Notes: a model not told the origin generated them from the letters alone. Counted from the stretch's first letter, positions 1-9,070 are shown. The stretch is 39,384 bases of DNA from Streptomyces tricolor (GCF_002155905.1 NZ_MUMF01000007.1:1-39384), one strand, 5' to 3'. Numbers and translations: made by a program.

Positions 1-42
1 GGCCCGGGCCGCCGCGCACTCGGCAGCCGAACGGCACACAAC

Positions 43-76
43 TGAGGGAGGGAGTGCGCAGGCACCCCCTCCCTCA
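43..76 (-). terminator. Hairpin terminator downstream of the P450
   Basis: A ten-base-pair stem (43-52 with 67-76) continues past one A/C mismatch into four more pairs (54-57 with 62-65) around a GCAG loop. It starts eight bases beyond the P450 stop codon, so it probably ends the minus-strand epimerase-P450 transcript. The rest of bases 1-83 shows nothing else I can support. Confidence 0.75.
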
Positions 77-83
77 AGCCGTT

Positions 84-1301
84 TCACCACGCGACCGGCA
101 GCGACCACACACCGTAGACGACCGAGCCCTCCTTGGTGCGGATGTCCTCGAAGGGCACCGCCAGCCGGAGGTCCGGGAAACGCTCGAAGATCTTGGTGAT
201 GGCGATCTCCAGCTCGACCCGGGCCAGGTCCGCACCGATGCAGTAGTGCGCGCCGTGCCCGAAACCGAGATGGCGCCGGCTGCCGCGGGACAGGATCAGC
301 TCGTCCGGCCGCTCGAAGACCGTGGCGTCACGGTTGGCGGGCAGGGTCAGGCACAGGATGCCGTCGCCCTTCTTGATGGTCACGCCCCCCAGCTCGATGT
401 CCTCCAGGGCGACCCGGGGGATGGCCAGGTCGCCGATGGTGATGTAGCGGACGAGTTCCTCGATGGCCGGGCCGATCAGCTGCGGGTCGGCCTTGAGCTG
501 CTCCAGCTGGTCCGGGTGGCGCAGCAGGGCCATGGTGCACAGGGAGATCATGTTGGCGGTGGTCTCGTGCCCGCCGTTCATCAGCAGCCGGCACAGGTTG
601 ACCAGGTCGCGCGTCGTGTACTCCTCGCCGGACTCGCGGTAGGCGACGATCGCCCGGCTGAGCAGGTCGTCACCGGGCTCGCGCTCCTTGAGGCCGACCA
701 GCTTCTCCAGGTAGCGCCCCACCTCCACCATCGCGGCCTGACGCTGCTCGGGGGTGCTGTGACCGCCGAGCAGGTTGGTGCCGTGCAGCGCGAAGAACTC
801 GTGGTCCTCGTACGGCACTCCGAGCAGCTCGCAGATCATCGTCATCGGTACCGGGAGCGAGACGATCTCGTGCAGGTCGGCCGGCGAGCCCGCGGCCTCC
901 AGGGCGTCGAGGCGGAGGTCCACGTTCTCGGCGATCTTCTCGCGCAGCTGCTGCACCCGGCGGTTGGTGAAGGTGACGGCGGCCTTGCGGCGGGTGGTGG
1001 TGTGCTCGGGAGCGTCGTACCCGATGAAGGAGGTCTCGGTGCGGAACTCCGGCGGGGCCTCGAAGTAGAAGGGGAAGTTCTCGTGCTTGCGCGAGGAGCT
1101 GATCCGCGGGTCGGTCAGCAGCTGGCGGATCAGGTGGTAGTCGGTGACCGCCCAGACCTCCAGGCCGGTGATGAGACTGACTTTGGTCACCGACCCCTGC
1201 TCCATCATGGGCCCGTACTCCCGGGGCATGGAGAAGGGGCACGTGCGCTTGTAGGGAAACGTCGAGTGCTCGGTCGTGGAATCTGCGGCGTTCACCGACA
1301 T
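84..1301 (-). CDS. Cytochrome P450 monooxygenase
   Basis: A 405-residue soluble bacterial P450, a usual length for actinomycete CYP enzymes. The heme-binding loop FGHGAHYCIG places the cysteine ligand at residue 354. The I-helix oxygen-activation motif GGHETT and the K-helix ExxR (EELVRY) are both present, so the enzyme should be active. It starts two bases after the stop of the epimerase gene, with AAAGGAG inside that gene's end as ribosome site, so the two are co-transcribed. It is probably a tailoring oxygenase for the polyketide (hydroxylation or epoxidation), but it could act on the sugar. The substrate cannot be told from sequence. A ferredoxin partner is not seen in the window. Confidence 0.95.
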   Translation of the reverse strand: MSVNAADSTTEHSTFPYKRTCPFSMPREYGPMMEQGSVTKVSLITGLEVWAVTDYHLIRQLLTDPRISSSRKHENFPFYFEAPPEFRTETSFIGYDAPEHTTTRRKAAVTFTNRRVQQLREKIAENVDLRLDALEAAGSPADLHEIVSLPVPMTMICELLGVPYEDHEFFALHGTNLLGGHSTPEQRQAAMVEVGRYLEKLVGLKEREPGDDLLSRAIVAYRESGEEYTTRDLVNLCRLLMNGGHETTANMISLCTMALLRHPDQLEQLKADPQLIGPAIEELVRYITIGDLAIPRVALEDIELGGVTIKKGDGILCLTLPANRDATVFERPDELILSRGSRRHLGFGHGAHYCIGADLARVELEIAITKIFERFPDLRLAVPFEDIRTKEGSVVYGVWSLPVAW

Positions 1302-1303
1302 GA

Positions 1304-1972
1304 CTACTCCTTTTCTCCGGCGAGTTCTCCAGCGAGCTCTCCGGCGAATTCTGCGACGAATTCAGAAGGCACAGCAGCGCGCTGCCGGGCGTAATGCGCC
1401 AGGCAGTCCTCGTAGCGGGGCAGGATGCCGAGTTCGGCGGCCCGGGACAGGCCCGGTGCCCGGAGGTCCTTCGCGGCCACCACCGGTTTCTCCGTCAGGG
1501 GCCAGGGCAGTCCCAGATCCGGGTCGAACGGGTTGATCTCGAAGGGGGTGCCCGGGACGTACGGGGTGTCGAACACATAGCTCACGCAGGAATCGTGGGT
1601 CAGGGAGACGAAGCCGTGCGCCATACCGTCGGGCAGGAACACGGCCGTGCCCTTGCCGGGCTCCAGCAGATTCACGTCGTACGCCCCGAAGGTCGGCGAG
1701 CCGACGCGCACGTCCAGCACGACGTCCAGCACGGCGCCGCGGACACAGGTGACGTACTTGGCCTGGCCCGGCGGCAGGCTCACGCCGTGCATCCCGCGCA
1801 GCACCCCGCGGTGGTTGGCGGAGAAGTTGGTCTGCACCGGCCGGAACACATGGCCGGTGACCCGGGTGAACTCCCCGTCCCGGAAGGACTCGAAGAACGC
1901 ACCCCGCTCGTCGCTGTGGATTCGCGGCCGGATGCGGTAGGCGTCCCGCACGGCCATCTCCTCGATCTCCAT
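1304..1972 (-). CDS. dTDP-4-dehydro-6-deoxyhexose 3,5- (or 5-) epimerase, RmlC family
   Basis: A 222-residue cupin-fold sugar epimerase. The family histidine lies in LRGMHG (His62). A tyrosine in DTPYVPG (about 138) and the DPDLGLPWP segment are typical of RmlC/EvaD/TylJ-type proteins. It would epimerise a dTDP-4-keto-6-deoxy sugar on the way to an L-deoxysugar. Epimerisation at C5 only or at C3 and C5 cannot be decided here. It heads a two-gene minus-strand operon with the P450 and is divergent from the glycosyltransferase. The last 17 or so residues are a Glu/Ala/Gly-rich tail encoded by a 12-base tandem repeat, beyond the usual family end. ATG at 1972 is preferred because it gives the normal N-terminus before HSDERG. 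Confidence 0.9.
   Translation of the reverse strand: MEIEEMAVRDAYRIRPRIHSDERGAFFESFRDGEFTRVTGHVFRPVQTNFSANHRGVLRGMHGVSLPPGQAKYVTCVRGAVLDVVLDVRVGSPTFGAYDVNLLEPGKGTAVFLPDGMAHGFVSLTHDSCVSYVFDTPYVPGTPFEINPFDPDLGLPWPLTEKPVVAAKDLRAPGLSRAAELGILPRYEDCLAHYARQRAAVPSEFVAEFAGELAGELAGEKE
1313..1360. repeat. Four 12-base tandem repeats in the epimerase 3' end
   Basis: Four imperfect copies of TTCTCCGGCGAG (plus-strand reading) lie end to end. On the minus strand they encode the repetitive tail EFAGELAGELAGE of the epimerase. The repeat is in frame and probably harmless slippage beyond the folded domain. Confidence 0.7.
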
Positions 1973-2017
1973 GGCCGGCGAAGCTACGAGACCCGGCTAG
2001 AGCGGCGCTGGTGGCGG

Positions 2018-2039
2018 CGGCTCAAGTACGGCTCGAGTG
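2018..2039 (-). promoter_or_regulatory. Possible SARP-type direct repeats in the epimerase/glycosyltransferase divergent region
   Basis: CGGCTCAAGTA (2018-2028) is followed at once by CGGCTCGAGTG (2029-2039), an 11-base period. On the minus strand this reads TCGAGCC, four bases, TTGAGCC. That resembles the TCGAGC(G/C) heptamers spaced by 11 bases that SARP activators such as DnrI bind. A poor -10 (TCTAGC) lies about 18 bases further towards the epimerase. The 88-base region 1973-2060 has no other clear signal. The site is inferred from pattern only, and no SARP gene is in the window. Confidence 0.35.
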
Positions 2040-2060
2040 GGAAGCGGTTGGCTGGTCAGC

Positions 2061-3218
2061 ATGAGGATTCTCGTGAGCACCGGCCCGAGCTACGGGCTCT
2101 ACTGTCCGGTCGTACCGCTGGCCTGGGCGCTGCGCGCGGCAGGTCACGACGTGCTGGTCGCCGCACCGGAGAGCCTTGCCCCCATGGCCAACGGCTCCGG
2201 GATGCCCTTCATCCCGACCTACGGGCCGATGCACATGCGCGAGGTCATGGCCCACGACCGGCAGGGAAACCCCATCGCCTTCGCGCGCGAGGAGCCCCGG
2301 ATGCTGGAGCAGGCCGGCCGCGGCTTCGGCCGGCTCGCGGCGCGTGTCCTGCCCGGCCTCCTCGACGTCACCGAGAAATGGAAGCCCGACGTCATCCTCG
2401 CCGAGCCGCACACCTACGCGGCCGGCGTCGTGGCGCAGGTCAAGGGCATTCCCTGGGTCGAGCACGGCGTCGGCCTCGGCTACTTCCGCGAGATGGACAA
2501 GTCGGGGGCCGACGAGCTGACGCCGGAGCTGTCCGAGCTGGGCCTGGGCACCCTGCCCGAGCCGGACCTGGCGCTGGAGCCCTGCCCGGCCTCGCTGCTG
2601 CCCAGCACCGGCGGCCACGGCGTCCCGATGCGCTACGTCCAGTACGACCCCCCGGCCACCGTGCCGTCCTGGGTCTTCGAGGAGCGCGAGCGCCCCCGCC
2701 TGCTGCTCACGCTGGGCACGGTGGCCCCGGCGGCCGGCGGCGCCCAGGTGCTCAGGGACCTGGTCGGCTCGCTGCCCGCGCTCGGCGTGGAGCTGCTCGT
2801 CGCGGTCGCCGACGACGTCGTACCCGAACTGGGCCCGCTGCCCGACGCGGTGCTGGCCGCCGGGTTCCTGCCGCTGGCCTCCGTCCTGCCCTCCTGCGAC
2901 CTGGTGGTGCATCACTGCGGCGGCGGCACCACCATGGCGGCGATCCTGGCCGGGCTGCCGCAGCTGCTGGTCCCCCAGCCGATCGTCGCCGAACAGTACG
3001 ACAGCGCGCGCCGCGTCACCGCGTACGGCTCCGCCCGCCAGCTGGTGGACCAGCCGATCGATCCGGACGCCGTCGTGGAGAACTGCCGGGCCCTGCTGGA
3101 GGACGACTCGTACCGGGTCAAGGCCCAGGCGCTGCGCGCGGAGGTGGCTGCCATGCCGTCCCCGGCGGCCGTGGTGCCCCTCATCGAAGAGCTCGCCGGC
3201 GCCAGGCCGGGACGGTAA
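2061..3218 (+). CDS. GT1-family antibiotic glycosyltransferase
   Basis: A 385-residue GT-B fold glycosyltransferase that would move a deoxysugar from its dTDP form to the polyketide aglycone. The N-terminus (MRILVSTGPSYG) is the usual acceptor-domain start. The C-terminal domain has the sugar-nucleotide motif HHCGGGTT (from residue 284) and the PQPIVAEQYDSA segment that closes the donor site. ATG 2061 is chosen over an in-frame GTG at 2037 because family members begin at this beta strand. It opens a plus-strand operon with the resistance ATPase, ketoreductase, cupin and exporter. It is the only glycosyltransferase seen in the window. Confidence 0.92.
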   Translation: MRILVSTGPSYGLYCPVVPLAWALRAAGHDVLVAAPESLAPMANGSGMPFIPTYGPMHMREVMAHDRQGNPIAFAREEPRMLEQAGRGFGRLAARVLPGLLDVTEKWKPDVILAEPHTYAAGVVAQVKGIPWVEHGVGLGYFREMDKSGADELTPELSELGLGTLPEPDLALEPCPASLLPSTGGHGVPMRYVQYDPPATVPSWVFEERERPRLLLTLGTVAPAAGGAQVLRDLVGSLPALGVELLVAVADDVVPELGPLPDAVLAAGFLPLASVLPSCDLVVHHCGGGTTMAAILAGLPQLLVPQPIVAEQYDSARRVTAYGSARQLVDQPIDPDAVVENCRALLEDDSYRVKAQALRAEVAAMPSPAAVVPLIEELAGARPGR

Positions 3219-3231
3219 GGAAGGAACCCTG

Positions 3232-5739
3232 TTGAGCGACACGAACAGCCGCGCGCACCTGCTGCCGGAGACGCTTCAGGTACGCGGCGCCCGCGAGCAC
3301 AATCTGCGCGGCGTCGACGTGGACCTGCCGCACCGCAACCTCACGGTGTTCACCGGTGTCTCCGGATCGGGCAAGTCCTCCCTGGCCTTCGCGACCATCT
3401 ACGCCGAGGGCCAGCGGCGCCAGCTGCAGAGCATGTCGACCTTCGCCCGGCAGTTCATGCACCAGATGGACAAGCCGGACGTGGACCACATCGGCGGCCT
3501 GTGCTCGGCGGTCGCGGTCGACCAGCGTTCCTCGGCCTCCCGCAGCCCCCGGTCCACGGTGGGCACGGTCACCGAGGTGTACGACCTGCTGCGGGTCGTG
3601 TACGCGCGGATCGGACACCCGCACTGCACCGTGTGCGGGACCGAGCTGGACGAGGACGCCTGCCCGCAGGGCCACGACACCCTGCTGCCCGAGATGACCA
3701 ACGGGGCGTTCTCCTTCAATCTTCCCTTCGGCCAGTGCACCGCCTGCCAGGGCGTCGGCACCCGCCTGGAGGTGGACCCCACGACCCTGGTCGCCGACCC
3801 GACCCGCTCCCTGGTGGAGGGCGCGATCACGCCCTGGCGGCCCACGTTCACCGAACCGGAGCGGATGAAGGCCCGGGCGGTGGCGCAGCTGGAGGGCGAG
3901 GACGAGAACACGCCCTGGGAGGAACTCTCCGAGGAGCTGCGGCACAAGCTGCTGCACGGCACCGACATCAAGGTCCGGGCCAGGAAGTTCGACAAGCCGG
4001 GCGACCCGGTCAAGGACGTGGTGTTCACCGGGGTGGTGCCCTGGCTCTACGAGCGGTACCGCAAGTCCGGCGGGGAGAACTTCGGCCAGCTGGAGAACTA
4101 CATGCGGCCGGCCCCCTGCGGCGCGTGCGGGGGCGGCAGGCTCAACCCCGCCCAGCTCGCGGTCCGGGTGGCCGGGCGCGGCATCGCGGAGGTGACGGCG
4201 CTGCCGGTCTCCGTGTCGCTGCGCCTCTTCCAGGAGCTGGAGGTGTCCGACCGGGAGCGCGCCGCCGTGGGCCAGGCCCTGGAGGAGATCGTCCAGCGGC
4301 TCGGCCATCTGACGCGGATGGGGCTGGAGTACCTCGCCCTGGACCGTCCGGCGCGCACCCTGTCCGGCGGCGAGTCCCAGCGCATCCGGCTGGCCGGCCT
4401 GCTCGGCACCGACATGTTCGGCCTGCTGTACGTCCTGGACGAGCCGACCACCGGTCTGCACCCCAGGGACATCGAGAAGCTGGTGGCCACCCTCCAGGAC
4501 CTGCGCGACCAGGGCAACACGGTGCTGATCGTCGAGCACGACCACCAGATGATCAAGGCCGCGGACTGGGTGGTGGAACTCGGTCCCGCCGCCGGCGAGC
4601 ACGGCGGCGAGCTGCTGTACAGCGGCCCGGTCGAGCAGCTGCTCGACGACGTGAACTCGCCGACGGGCGGCTACACGAGCGGGACGCGCGGCATCGCGGT
4701 GCCCGCGAGCCGACGGCCTCCGGCGCCGGACCGCCGGATCACCGTCTACGGCGCGAAGGAGAACAACCTCGCCGGGTTCGACGTCTCCTTCCCGCTCGGC
4801 ACCTTCATCGCGGTGACCGGGGTGTCAGGCGCCGGCAAGTCCACGCTGGTGGACGACATCCTCTACCCGGCGGTGGAGAGCGCGCTGGGCGGCGACGCAC
4901 CGGCGCCGGGCGCCCACACCCGGATCGAGGGCCTGCACCACATCGACCGTGTGATCAAGGTGGACCAGGCGCCGATCGGACGTTCGGGCCGGTCGACCCC
5001 GGCGACGTACACCGGCGTCTTCGACAGCATCCGCAAGGTGTTCTGCCAGACCCCGGAGGCCAAGAAGCGCCGCTACAAGCCGGGCCGGTTCTCCTTCAAC
5101 TCGGCGGGCGGGCGCTGCGAGACCTGCACCGGCGACGGCTCCATCAAGATCGAGATGCAGCTGCTGCCCGACGTCTTCCTGCACTGCGAGACCTGCAACG
5201 GCACCCGCTACAACGCCGAGACGCTGGAGATCCGGTACCGCGGCAAGAACATCGCCGAGGTGCTGGAGATGCCCATCGAGGAGGCGCTGGAGTTCTTCGC
5301 GGGAGAGTCCGTGATCGAGGCCCCGCTGCGCGTGCTCGACGAGGTCGGCCTGGGCTATCTGCGCCTGGGCCAGTCCGCGACCACGCTCTCCGGCGGCGAG
5401 GCCCAGCGCGTCAAGCTCGCCAACGAGCTGCAGCGCAGGGCGGGCGCGCACACCCTGTACCTGCTGGACGAGCCGACCACCGGACTGCACTCCAGCGACA
5501 TCGACCGGCTGCTGTCGGTGCTGCACAGCCTGGTGGACAAGGGGCACACCGTGCTCGCGGTCTCGCACAACCTCGACCTGATCAAGACGGCGGACTGGGT
5601 GGTCGACATCGGTCCCGAAGGCGGCGACGGAGGCGGCGCGCTGGTCGCCGCGGGGACCCCCGAGCAGGTGGCCGGCCAGCCGGACGGCCACACCGGGCGC
5701 TTCCTGCGCGACGTCCTGGGGATGAGCGAGCGTCCGTGA
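3232..5739 (+). CDS. UvrA-like ABC ATPase, antibiotic self-resistance (DrrC type)
   Basis: An 835-residue soluble double ABC ATPase of the UvrA family. Walker A motifs are GVSGSGKSS (42-50) and GVSGAGKST (about residue 530). Two LSGGE signatures, LDEPTTGLH Walker B segments and paired CxxC zinc motifs (for example CETCTGDG and CETCNGTRYN) are present. It is over 100 residues shorter than housekeeping UvrA (about 940-1000), with reduced insertions, as in cluster-encoded proteins such as DrrC of daunorubicin producers. Such proteins are linked to tolerance of DNA-binding drugs. The start is TTG at 3232 behind AAGGAAGG. Its stop overlaps the next ATG. With the AlkZ-type gene at 16558-17673 it points to a DNA-damaging product. 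Confidence 0.93.
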   Translation: MSDTNSRAHLLPETLQVRGAREHNLRGVDVDLPHRNLTVFTGVSGSGKSSLAFATIYAEGQRRQLQSMSTFARQFMHQMDKPDVDHIGGLCSAVAVDQRSSASRSPRSTVGTVTEVYDLLRVVYARIGHPHCTVCGTELDEDACPQGHDTLLPEMTNGAFSFNLPFGQCTACQGVGTRLEVDPTTLVADPTRSLVEGAITPWRPTFTEPERMKARAVAQLEGEDENTPWEELSEELRHKLLHGTDIKVRARKFDKPGDPVKDVVFTGVVPWLYERYRKSGGENFGQLENYMRPAPCGACGGGRLNPAQLAVRVAGRGIAEVTALPVSVSLRLFQELEVSDRERAAVGQALEEIVQRLGHLTRMGLEYLALDRPARTLSGGESQRIRLAGLLGTDMFGLLYVLDEPTTGLHPRDIEKLVATLQDLRDQGNTVLIVEHDHQMIKAADWVVELGPAAGEHGGELLYSGPVEQLLDDVNSPTGGYTSGTRGIAVPASRRPPAPDRRITVYGAKENNLAGFDVSFPLGTFIAVTGVSGAGKSTLVDDILYPAVESALGGDAPAPGAHTRIEGLHHIDRVIKVDQAPIGRSGRSTPATYTGVFDSIRKVFCQTPEAKKRRYKPGRFSFNSAGGRCETCTGDGSIKIEMQLLPDVFLHCETCNGTRYNAETLEIRYRGKNIAEVLEMPIEEALEFFAGESVIEAPLRVLDEVGLGYLRLGQSATTLSGGEAQRVKLANELQRRAGAHTLYLLDEPTTGLHSSDIDRLLSVLHSLVDKGHTVLAVSHNLDLIKTADWVVDIGPEGGDGGGALVAAGTPEQVAGQPDGHTGRFLRDVLGMSERP

Positions 5740-6908
5740 TGAAGGTGTCCCCCCTGTCGGGCTCGGACCCGGTCCGGATCGGTGTCCTGGGGTGCGCGGA
5801 CATCGCCCGCCGCCGGACGCTGCCCGCTTTCGCGGCGGACCCCGGCAGCCGGGTGGTGGCCGTGGCCAGCCGGGACGGCGCCCGAGCCCGCGAGGTGGCC
5901 GACCGGTACGGCTGTGCGGCCGTGACGGGTTACGACCGCCTGCTCGCCGACCCGGAGGTGGAGGCCGTCTATGTGCCGCTGCCGGTGGCCCTGCACGCCC
6001 CGTGGATCGAACGGGCACTGCTGGCGGGCAAGCACGTCCTCGGCGAGAAGCCGCTGACCGGCGACGCCGGCTCCACCCGCCGGCTGTTCGAGCTGGCCGC
6101 CGCGCGCGGCCTGGTGCTCGCCGAGAACTTCATGTTCCCCCACCACCGCCTGCACCAGCGCGTCCGGGACCTGCTCGCGGACGGCGCCATCGGCGAACTC
6201 CGCAGCTTCACCGGGGAGTTCGCCATTCCCGCGCCGCCGCCTGGCGACATCCGCTACGACGCGGACCTGGGCGGCGGCGCCCTGCTGGACATCGCCGTCC
6301 ATCCGCTGCTCGCCGCCCGCTCCTTCCTCGGCCCCGCGCTCACGGTCTGCGGGGCGCGGCTGCGCCGGCACCCCGTGCACGGCGTGGACACCGGCGGCGC
6401 GGTCCTGCTGGCCGCACCGGACGGGGTGACCGCGCAGGTGGTGTTCGGCATGGAGCACGCCTACCGGTCGGCGTACGAGCTGTGGGGGAGCGCGGGCCGG
6501 ATCCGGGTCGAGCGCGCCTACGCGCCGCCCGCCGACCACCGCCCGGTGATCCACCTGGAGCGGCCGGACAGCACCGAGGACCTGGTCCTGCAACCCGACG
6601 ACCAGTACCTCGCGGCCGTCCGCGCGTTCTCACACGCCGTCCGGCACGAGCCGCGTGCCGCGGACGGCGCGCGTGTTCCGGACCGTCCGCGCGACCGGCA
6701 CGGGCCGCGCGCCGAGCGCGGGCTTCGCGAGCGGCACCAGGAACGGGCCCTGGCGGTGGCCCGGCTGGTGGCCGAGGTTCGAGCGGCGGACGAGGCCGCT
6801 TCCAGCGCTGCACAGCACCCTGTTCCGAGCTGGGAGATCCGAGAGGGGCCTTATGAACTCCGCAGTCACCGACAAACTGCGCTGCGAGCGCATCGCGAAA
6901 TTCCGTGA
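5739..6908 (+). CDS. Gfo/Idh/MocA oxidoreductase, probable NDP-hexose 3-ketoreductase
   Basis: A 389-residue NAD(P)-dependent dehydrogenase that probably reduces the 3-keto group of a dTDP-3,4-diketo-2,6-dideoxyhexose, as KijD10-type enzymes do. The N-terminal Rossmann motif is IGVLGCADIA, the catalytic lysine sits in GEKPL, and LGGGALLDIAVHP is the family's second active-site segment. In sugar 3-ketoreductases that segment usually ends in VYP; here a His replaces the Tyr, as in inositol dehydrogenase relatives. The protein is longer than the usual 330 or so residues. An Arg-rich insertion follows about residue 305, and the C-terminus runs 56 bases into the cupin gene. ATG overlaps the stop of the UvrA-like gene (TGATG), indicating translational coupling. 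Confidence 0.88.
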   Translation: MKVSPLSGSDPVRIGVLGCADIARRRTLPAFAADPGSRVVAVASRDGARAREVADRYGCAAVTGYDRLLADPEVEAVYVPLPVALHAPWIERALLAGKHVLGEKPLTGDAGSTRRLFELAAARGLVLAENFMFPHHRLHQRVRDLLADGAIGELRSFTGEFAIPAPPPGDIRYDADLGGGALLDIAVHPLLAARSFLGPALTVCGARLRRHPVHGVDTGGAVLLAAPDGVTAQVVFGMEHAYRSAYELWGSAGRIRVERAYAPPADHRPVIHLERPDSTEDLVLQPDDQYLAAVRAFSHAVRHEPRAADGARVPDRPRDRHGPRAERGLRERHQERALAVARLVAEVRAADEAASSAAQHPVPSWEIREGPYELRSHRQTALRAHREIP

Positions 6909-7272
6909 CGTCATACCCGGCGACGGGCCGGGCAGGCTCTCCTCTCCCGCCGGAGATCTCGTGAGGTTCGCCAACGGCGACACCTACCGGTTCGCCGCCT
7001 ACTGGGACTGCCTGCCGGGCGGACCCTGCCGCGGCAACCACTACCACCTCGACAAGACCGAGGTGATGTTCGTGATCTCCGGCGAACTGAGGGCCGCGTA
7101 CTACGACCTCGACACCGGCCAGCGCTTCGACACCGTGCTGGTGGCCGGGGACCTGGTCACCGTCCACCCGCGCCTCGTGCACAGCTACATGGCGCTCAGC
7201 CCCACCCAGGTGGTGGAGGTGGCCTCGCACGCCTACTCCCCGAGCGACACGCATCCCTACGTGCTGCTCTGA
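6853..7272 (+). CDS. Small cupin-domain protein, possible NDP-sugar isomerase/epimerase
   Basis: A 139-residue single-domain cupin. The first cupin motif is canonical (GPCRGNHYHLDKTE, with HxHx4E), and the second is GDLVTVHPRLVHS. The RGNHYH segment recalls WxcM/FdtA-type sugar 3,4-ketoisomerases and capsule-sugar cupins. Its place between an NDP-sugar ketoreductase and the exporter suits a sugar-modifying role, but a polyketide-tailoring cupin is equally possible. It begins inside the 3' end of the upstream oxidoreductase gene, so translation is coupled. The family is certain; the function is inferred. Confidence 0.75.
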   Translation: MNSAVTDKLRCERIAKFRDVIPGDGPGRLSSPAGDLVRFANGDTYRFAAYWDCLPGGPCRGNHYHLDKTEVMFVISGELRAAYYDLDTGQRFDTVLVAGDLVTVHPRLVHSYMALSPTQVVEVASHAYSPSDTHPYVLL

Positions 7273-7320
7273 CCCCGCCGACCCCGCCGCACACACCACC
7301 CCCCATAGAAGGAGAAGCTC

Positions 7321-9045
7321 GTGACCGCTCTGGAAGCAACTTCGTCGGGAGAGCAGAGAGGAGAGGTCAATCCCAAGCGCTGGATCGCGCTGACCGTGAT
7401 CCTCGTCGCCGCGTTCATGGACATGCTCGACAGCACGATCCTGAACGTGGCCATCCCCTCCATCCGAAACGATCTGGACGCCGGCTACGCGGACATCCAG
7501 TGGGTCACCGCCGGCTACCAGCTCGCCTTCGCTCTCCTGCTGATCCTCGGCGGTCGGCTCGGCGACATCTACGGCCGTAAGCGGATCTTCCAGATCGGCG
7601 TGGCGGGCTTCACCCTCGCTTCGCTCGCCGCCGCCGTGTCGGTCGACCCGAACATGCTGATCGTGTCCCGGCTGGCCCAGGGCGGCTTCGCCTCGATCAT
7701 GGTGCCGCAGGTGCTGGCCATCATCCACGTCAGTTTCCCGCCGGAGGAGCGCGCCAAGGCGTTCGGCATGTTCGGCACCGTGGCCGGTCTCGCCGCGCTC
7801 ACCGGGCTCAGCCTCGGCGGTCTGCTGGTCGAGTGGAACCTGTTCGGCCTGGAATGGCGGCTGGTGTTCCTGATCAACGTCCCGGTCGGCCTCTTCGGTC
7901 TGATCCTGGGACAGACCAGCATCGTGGAGTCCAAGGCGCCGGTCCCGCTCCGGCTGGACATCATCGGCGCGATCCTCGCCGCGGTCACCCTGTTCCTGCT
8001 CGTCTTCCCGCTCATCCAGGGGCGCGAGCTGGGCTGGCCGGCCTGGGGCTTCGTCCTGCTGGCGCTGACGCCGGTGGCGCTGTTCGTCTTCCTCCGGCAG
8101 CAGCGCGCCCGTACCCGCAAGGACGGCTCGCCGCTGGTCGCGCTCAACCTGTTCCGGCTGCGCAGCTTCTCCTCCGCGCTCGGCGTGCAGCTGGCGTTCA
8201 ACATCGGCGTGGGCGTGTTCTTCCTGTCCTGGAGCCTGTACATGCAGGTCGGCCTGGGCTGGAGCCCGATCCACGCCGGTCTGACCAGCCTGCCGTTCTG
8301 CATCGCCACCTTCATCACCTCCGCGCTGTCGTACGCCGTGCTCGCCGCCAAGATGGGACGCAAACTGCTGCAGCTCGGCGCGGTGCTGGTGCTGCTGGGC
8401 CTCGGCTCCTACATCTGGGTGGTCCAGCACTACGGCAGCGGCGCCACCAGCTGGCAGATGGCGCTGCCGCTGGCCCTCTTCGGGCTCGGCTTCGGCATGG
8501 TGATGTCCCCGATCCCGGACATGGCCACCAGCGAGGCCCCGATGAAGGACGCGGGCTCGGCCTCGGGCCTGGTCAACACCAACCAGCAGCTCGGGTTCGC
8601 CATCGGCACGGCCCTGGTCAGCGTCATCTTCTTCGGCGCCCTGGGCGGCAACGCGTCCGACAACGCCCGGGAGGCGAGTGCGCAGCTGCGCCAGGACCTG
8701 GCCGCCGTGTCGGTCACCGGGCAGAGCGCGGACCGGATCGTGGACTACTTCGTGCAGTGCACCAGCGACCAGGCCAAGGAGAAGGACTGGACGGTCCAGG
8801 CGCCCAGTTGCGCCAAGGTCCCCACCGAGCTGAGCAGCAACAAGAATGCGGCGCAGGTGTACGCCGACACGGGCAAGCACACCAACGCGCTCACGTTCGC
8901 CGACACCTTCGCCCACTCCTTGCGCTGGTTCATCGGCGGCATGGTCCTCACTCTCCTGCTGACGTTCCTGCTGCCCCGTAAGAACGCGGCGCACGGCAAG
9001 AGCGAGGCCGGCGCGGAGTGGAAGGCCGCGGCGGAGACCTCCTGA
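7321..9045 (+). CDS. MFS drug exporter, DHA2 (EmrB/QacA) family
   Basis: A 574-residue integral membrane protein with the length and hydrophobic pattern of 14-helix DHA2 drug:proton antiporters. The motif near helix 1 (MDMLDSTILNVAIPSI), the inter-helix motif GGRLGDIYGRKR and the long extracytoplasmic stretch before the last helix are typical. It is expected to export the finished antibiotic and so adds to self-resistance. GTG 7321 is preceded by AAGGAG (7309-7314) at good spacing. It closes the operon that begins at the glycosyltransferase, and a strong hairpin follows the stop codon. Confidence 0.93.
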   Translation: MTALEATSSGEQRGEVNPKRWIALTVILVAAFMDMLDSTILNVAIPSIRNDLDAGYADIQWVTAGYQLAFALLLILGGRLGDIYGRKRIFQIGVAGFTLASLAAAVSVDPNMLIVSRLAQGGFASIMVPQVLAIIHVSFPPEERAKAFGMFGTVAGLAALTGLSLGGLLVEWNLFGLEWRLVFLINVPVGLFGLILGQTSIVESKAPVPLRLDIIGAILAAVTLFLLVFPLIQGRELGWPAWGFVLLALTPVALFVFLRQQRARTRKDGSPLVALNLFRLRSFSSALGVQLAFNIGVGVFFLSWSLYMQVGLGWSPIHAGLTSLPFCIATFITSALSYAVLAAKMGRKLLQLGAVLVLLGLGSYIWVVQHYGSGATSWQMALPLALFGLGFGMVMSPIPDMATSEAPMKDAGSASGLVNTNQQLGFAIGTALVSVIFFGALGGNASDNAREASAQLRQDLAAVSVTGQSADRIVDYFVQCTSDQAKEKDWTVQAPSCAKVPTELSSNKNAAQVYADTGKHTNALTFADTFAHSLRWFIGGMVLTLLLTFLLPRKNAAHGKSEAGAEWKAAAETS

Positions 9046-9070
9046 GCCGCCGCGACCCGTGGCAGAAGCC

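Noticed and set aside
3232..5739. Housekeeping excinuclease UvrA
   Set aside because: It is too short, is embedded in a biosynthetic operon with overlapping genes, and resembles DrrC-type resistance proteins.
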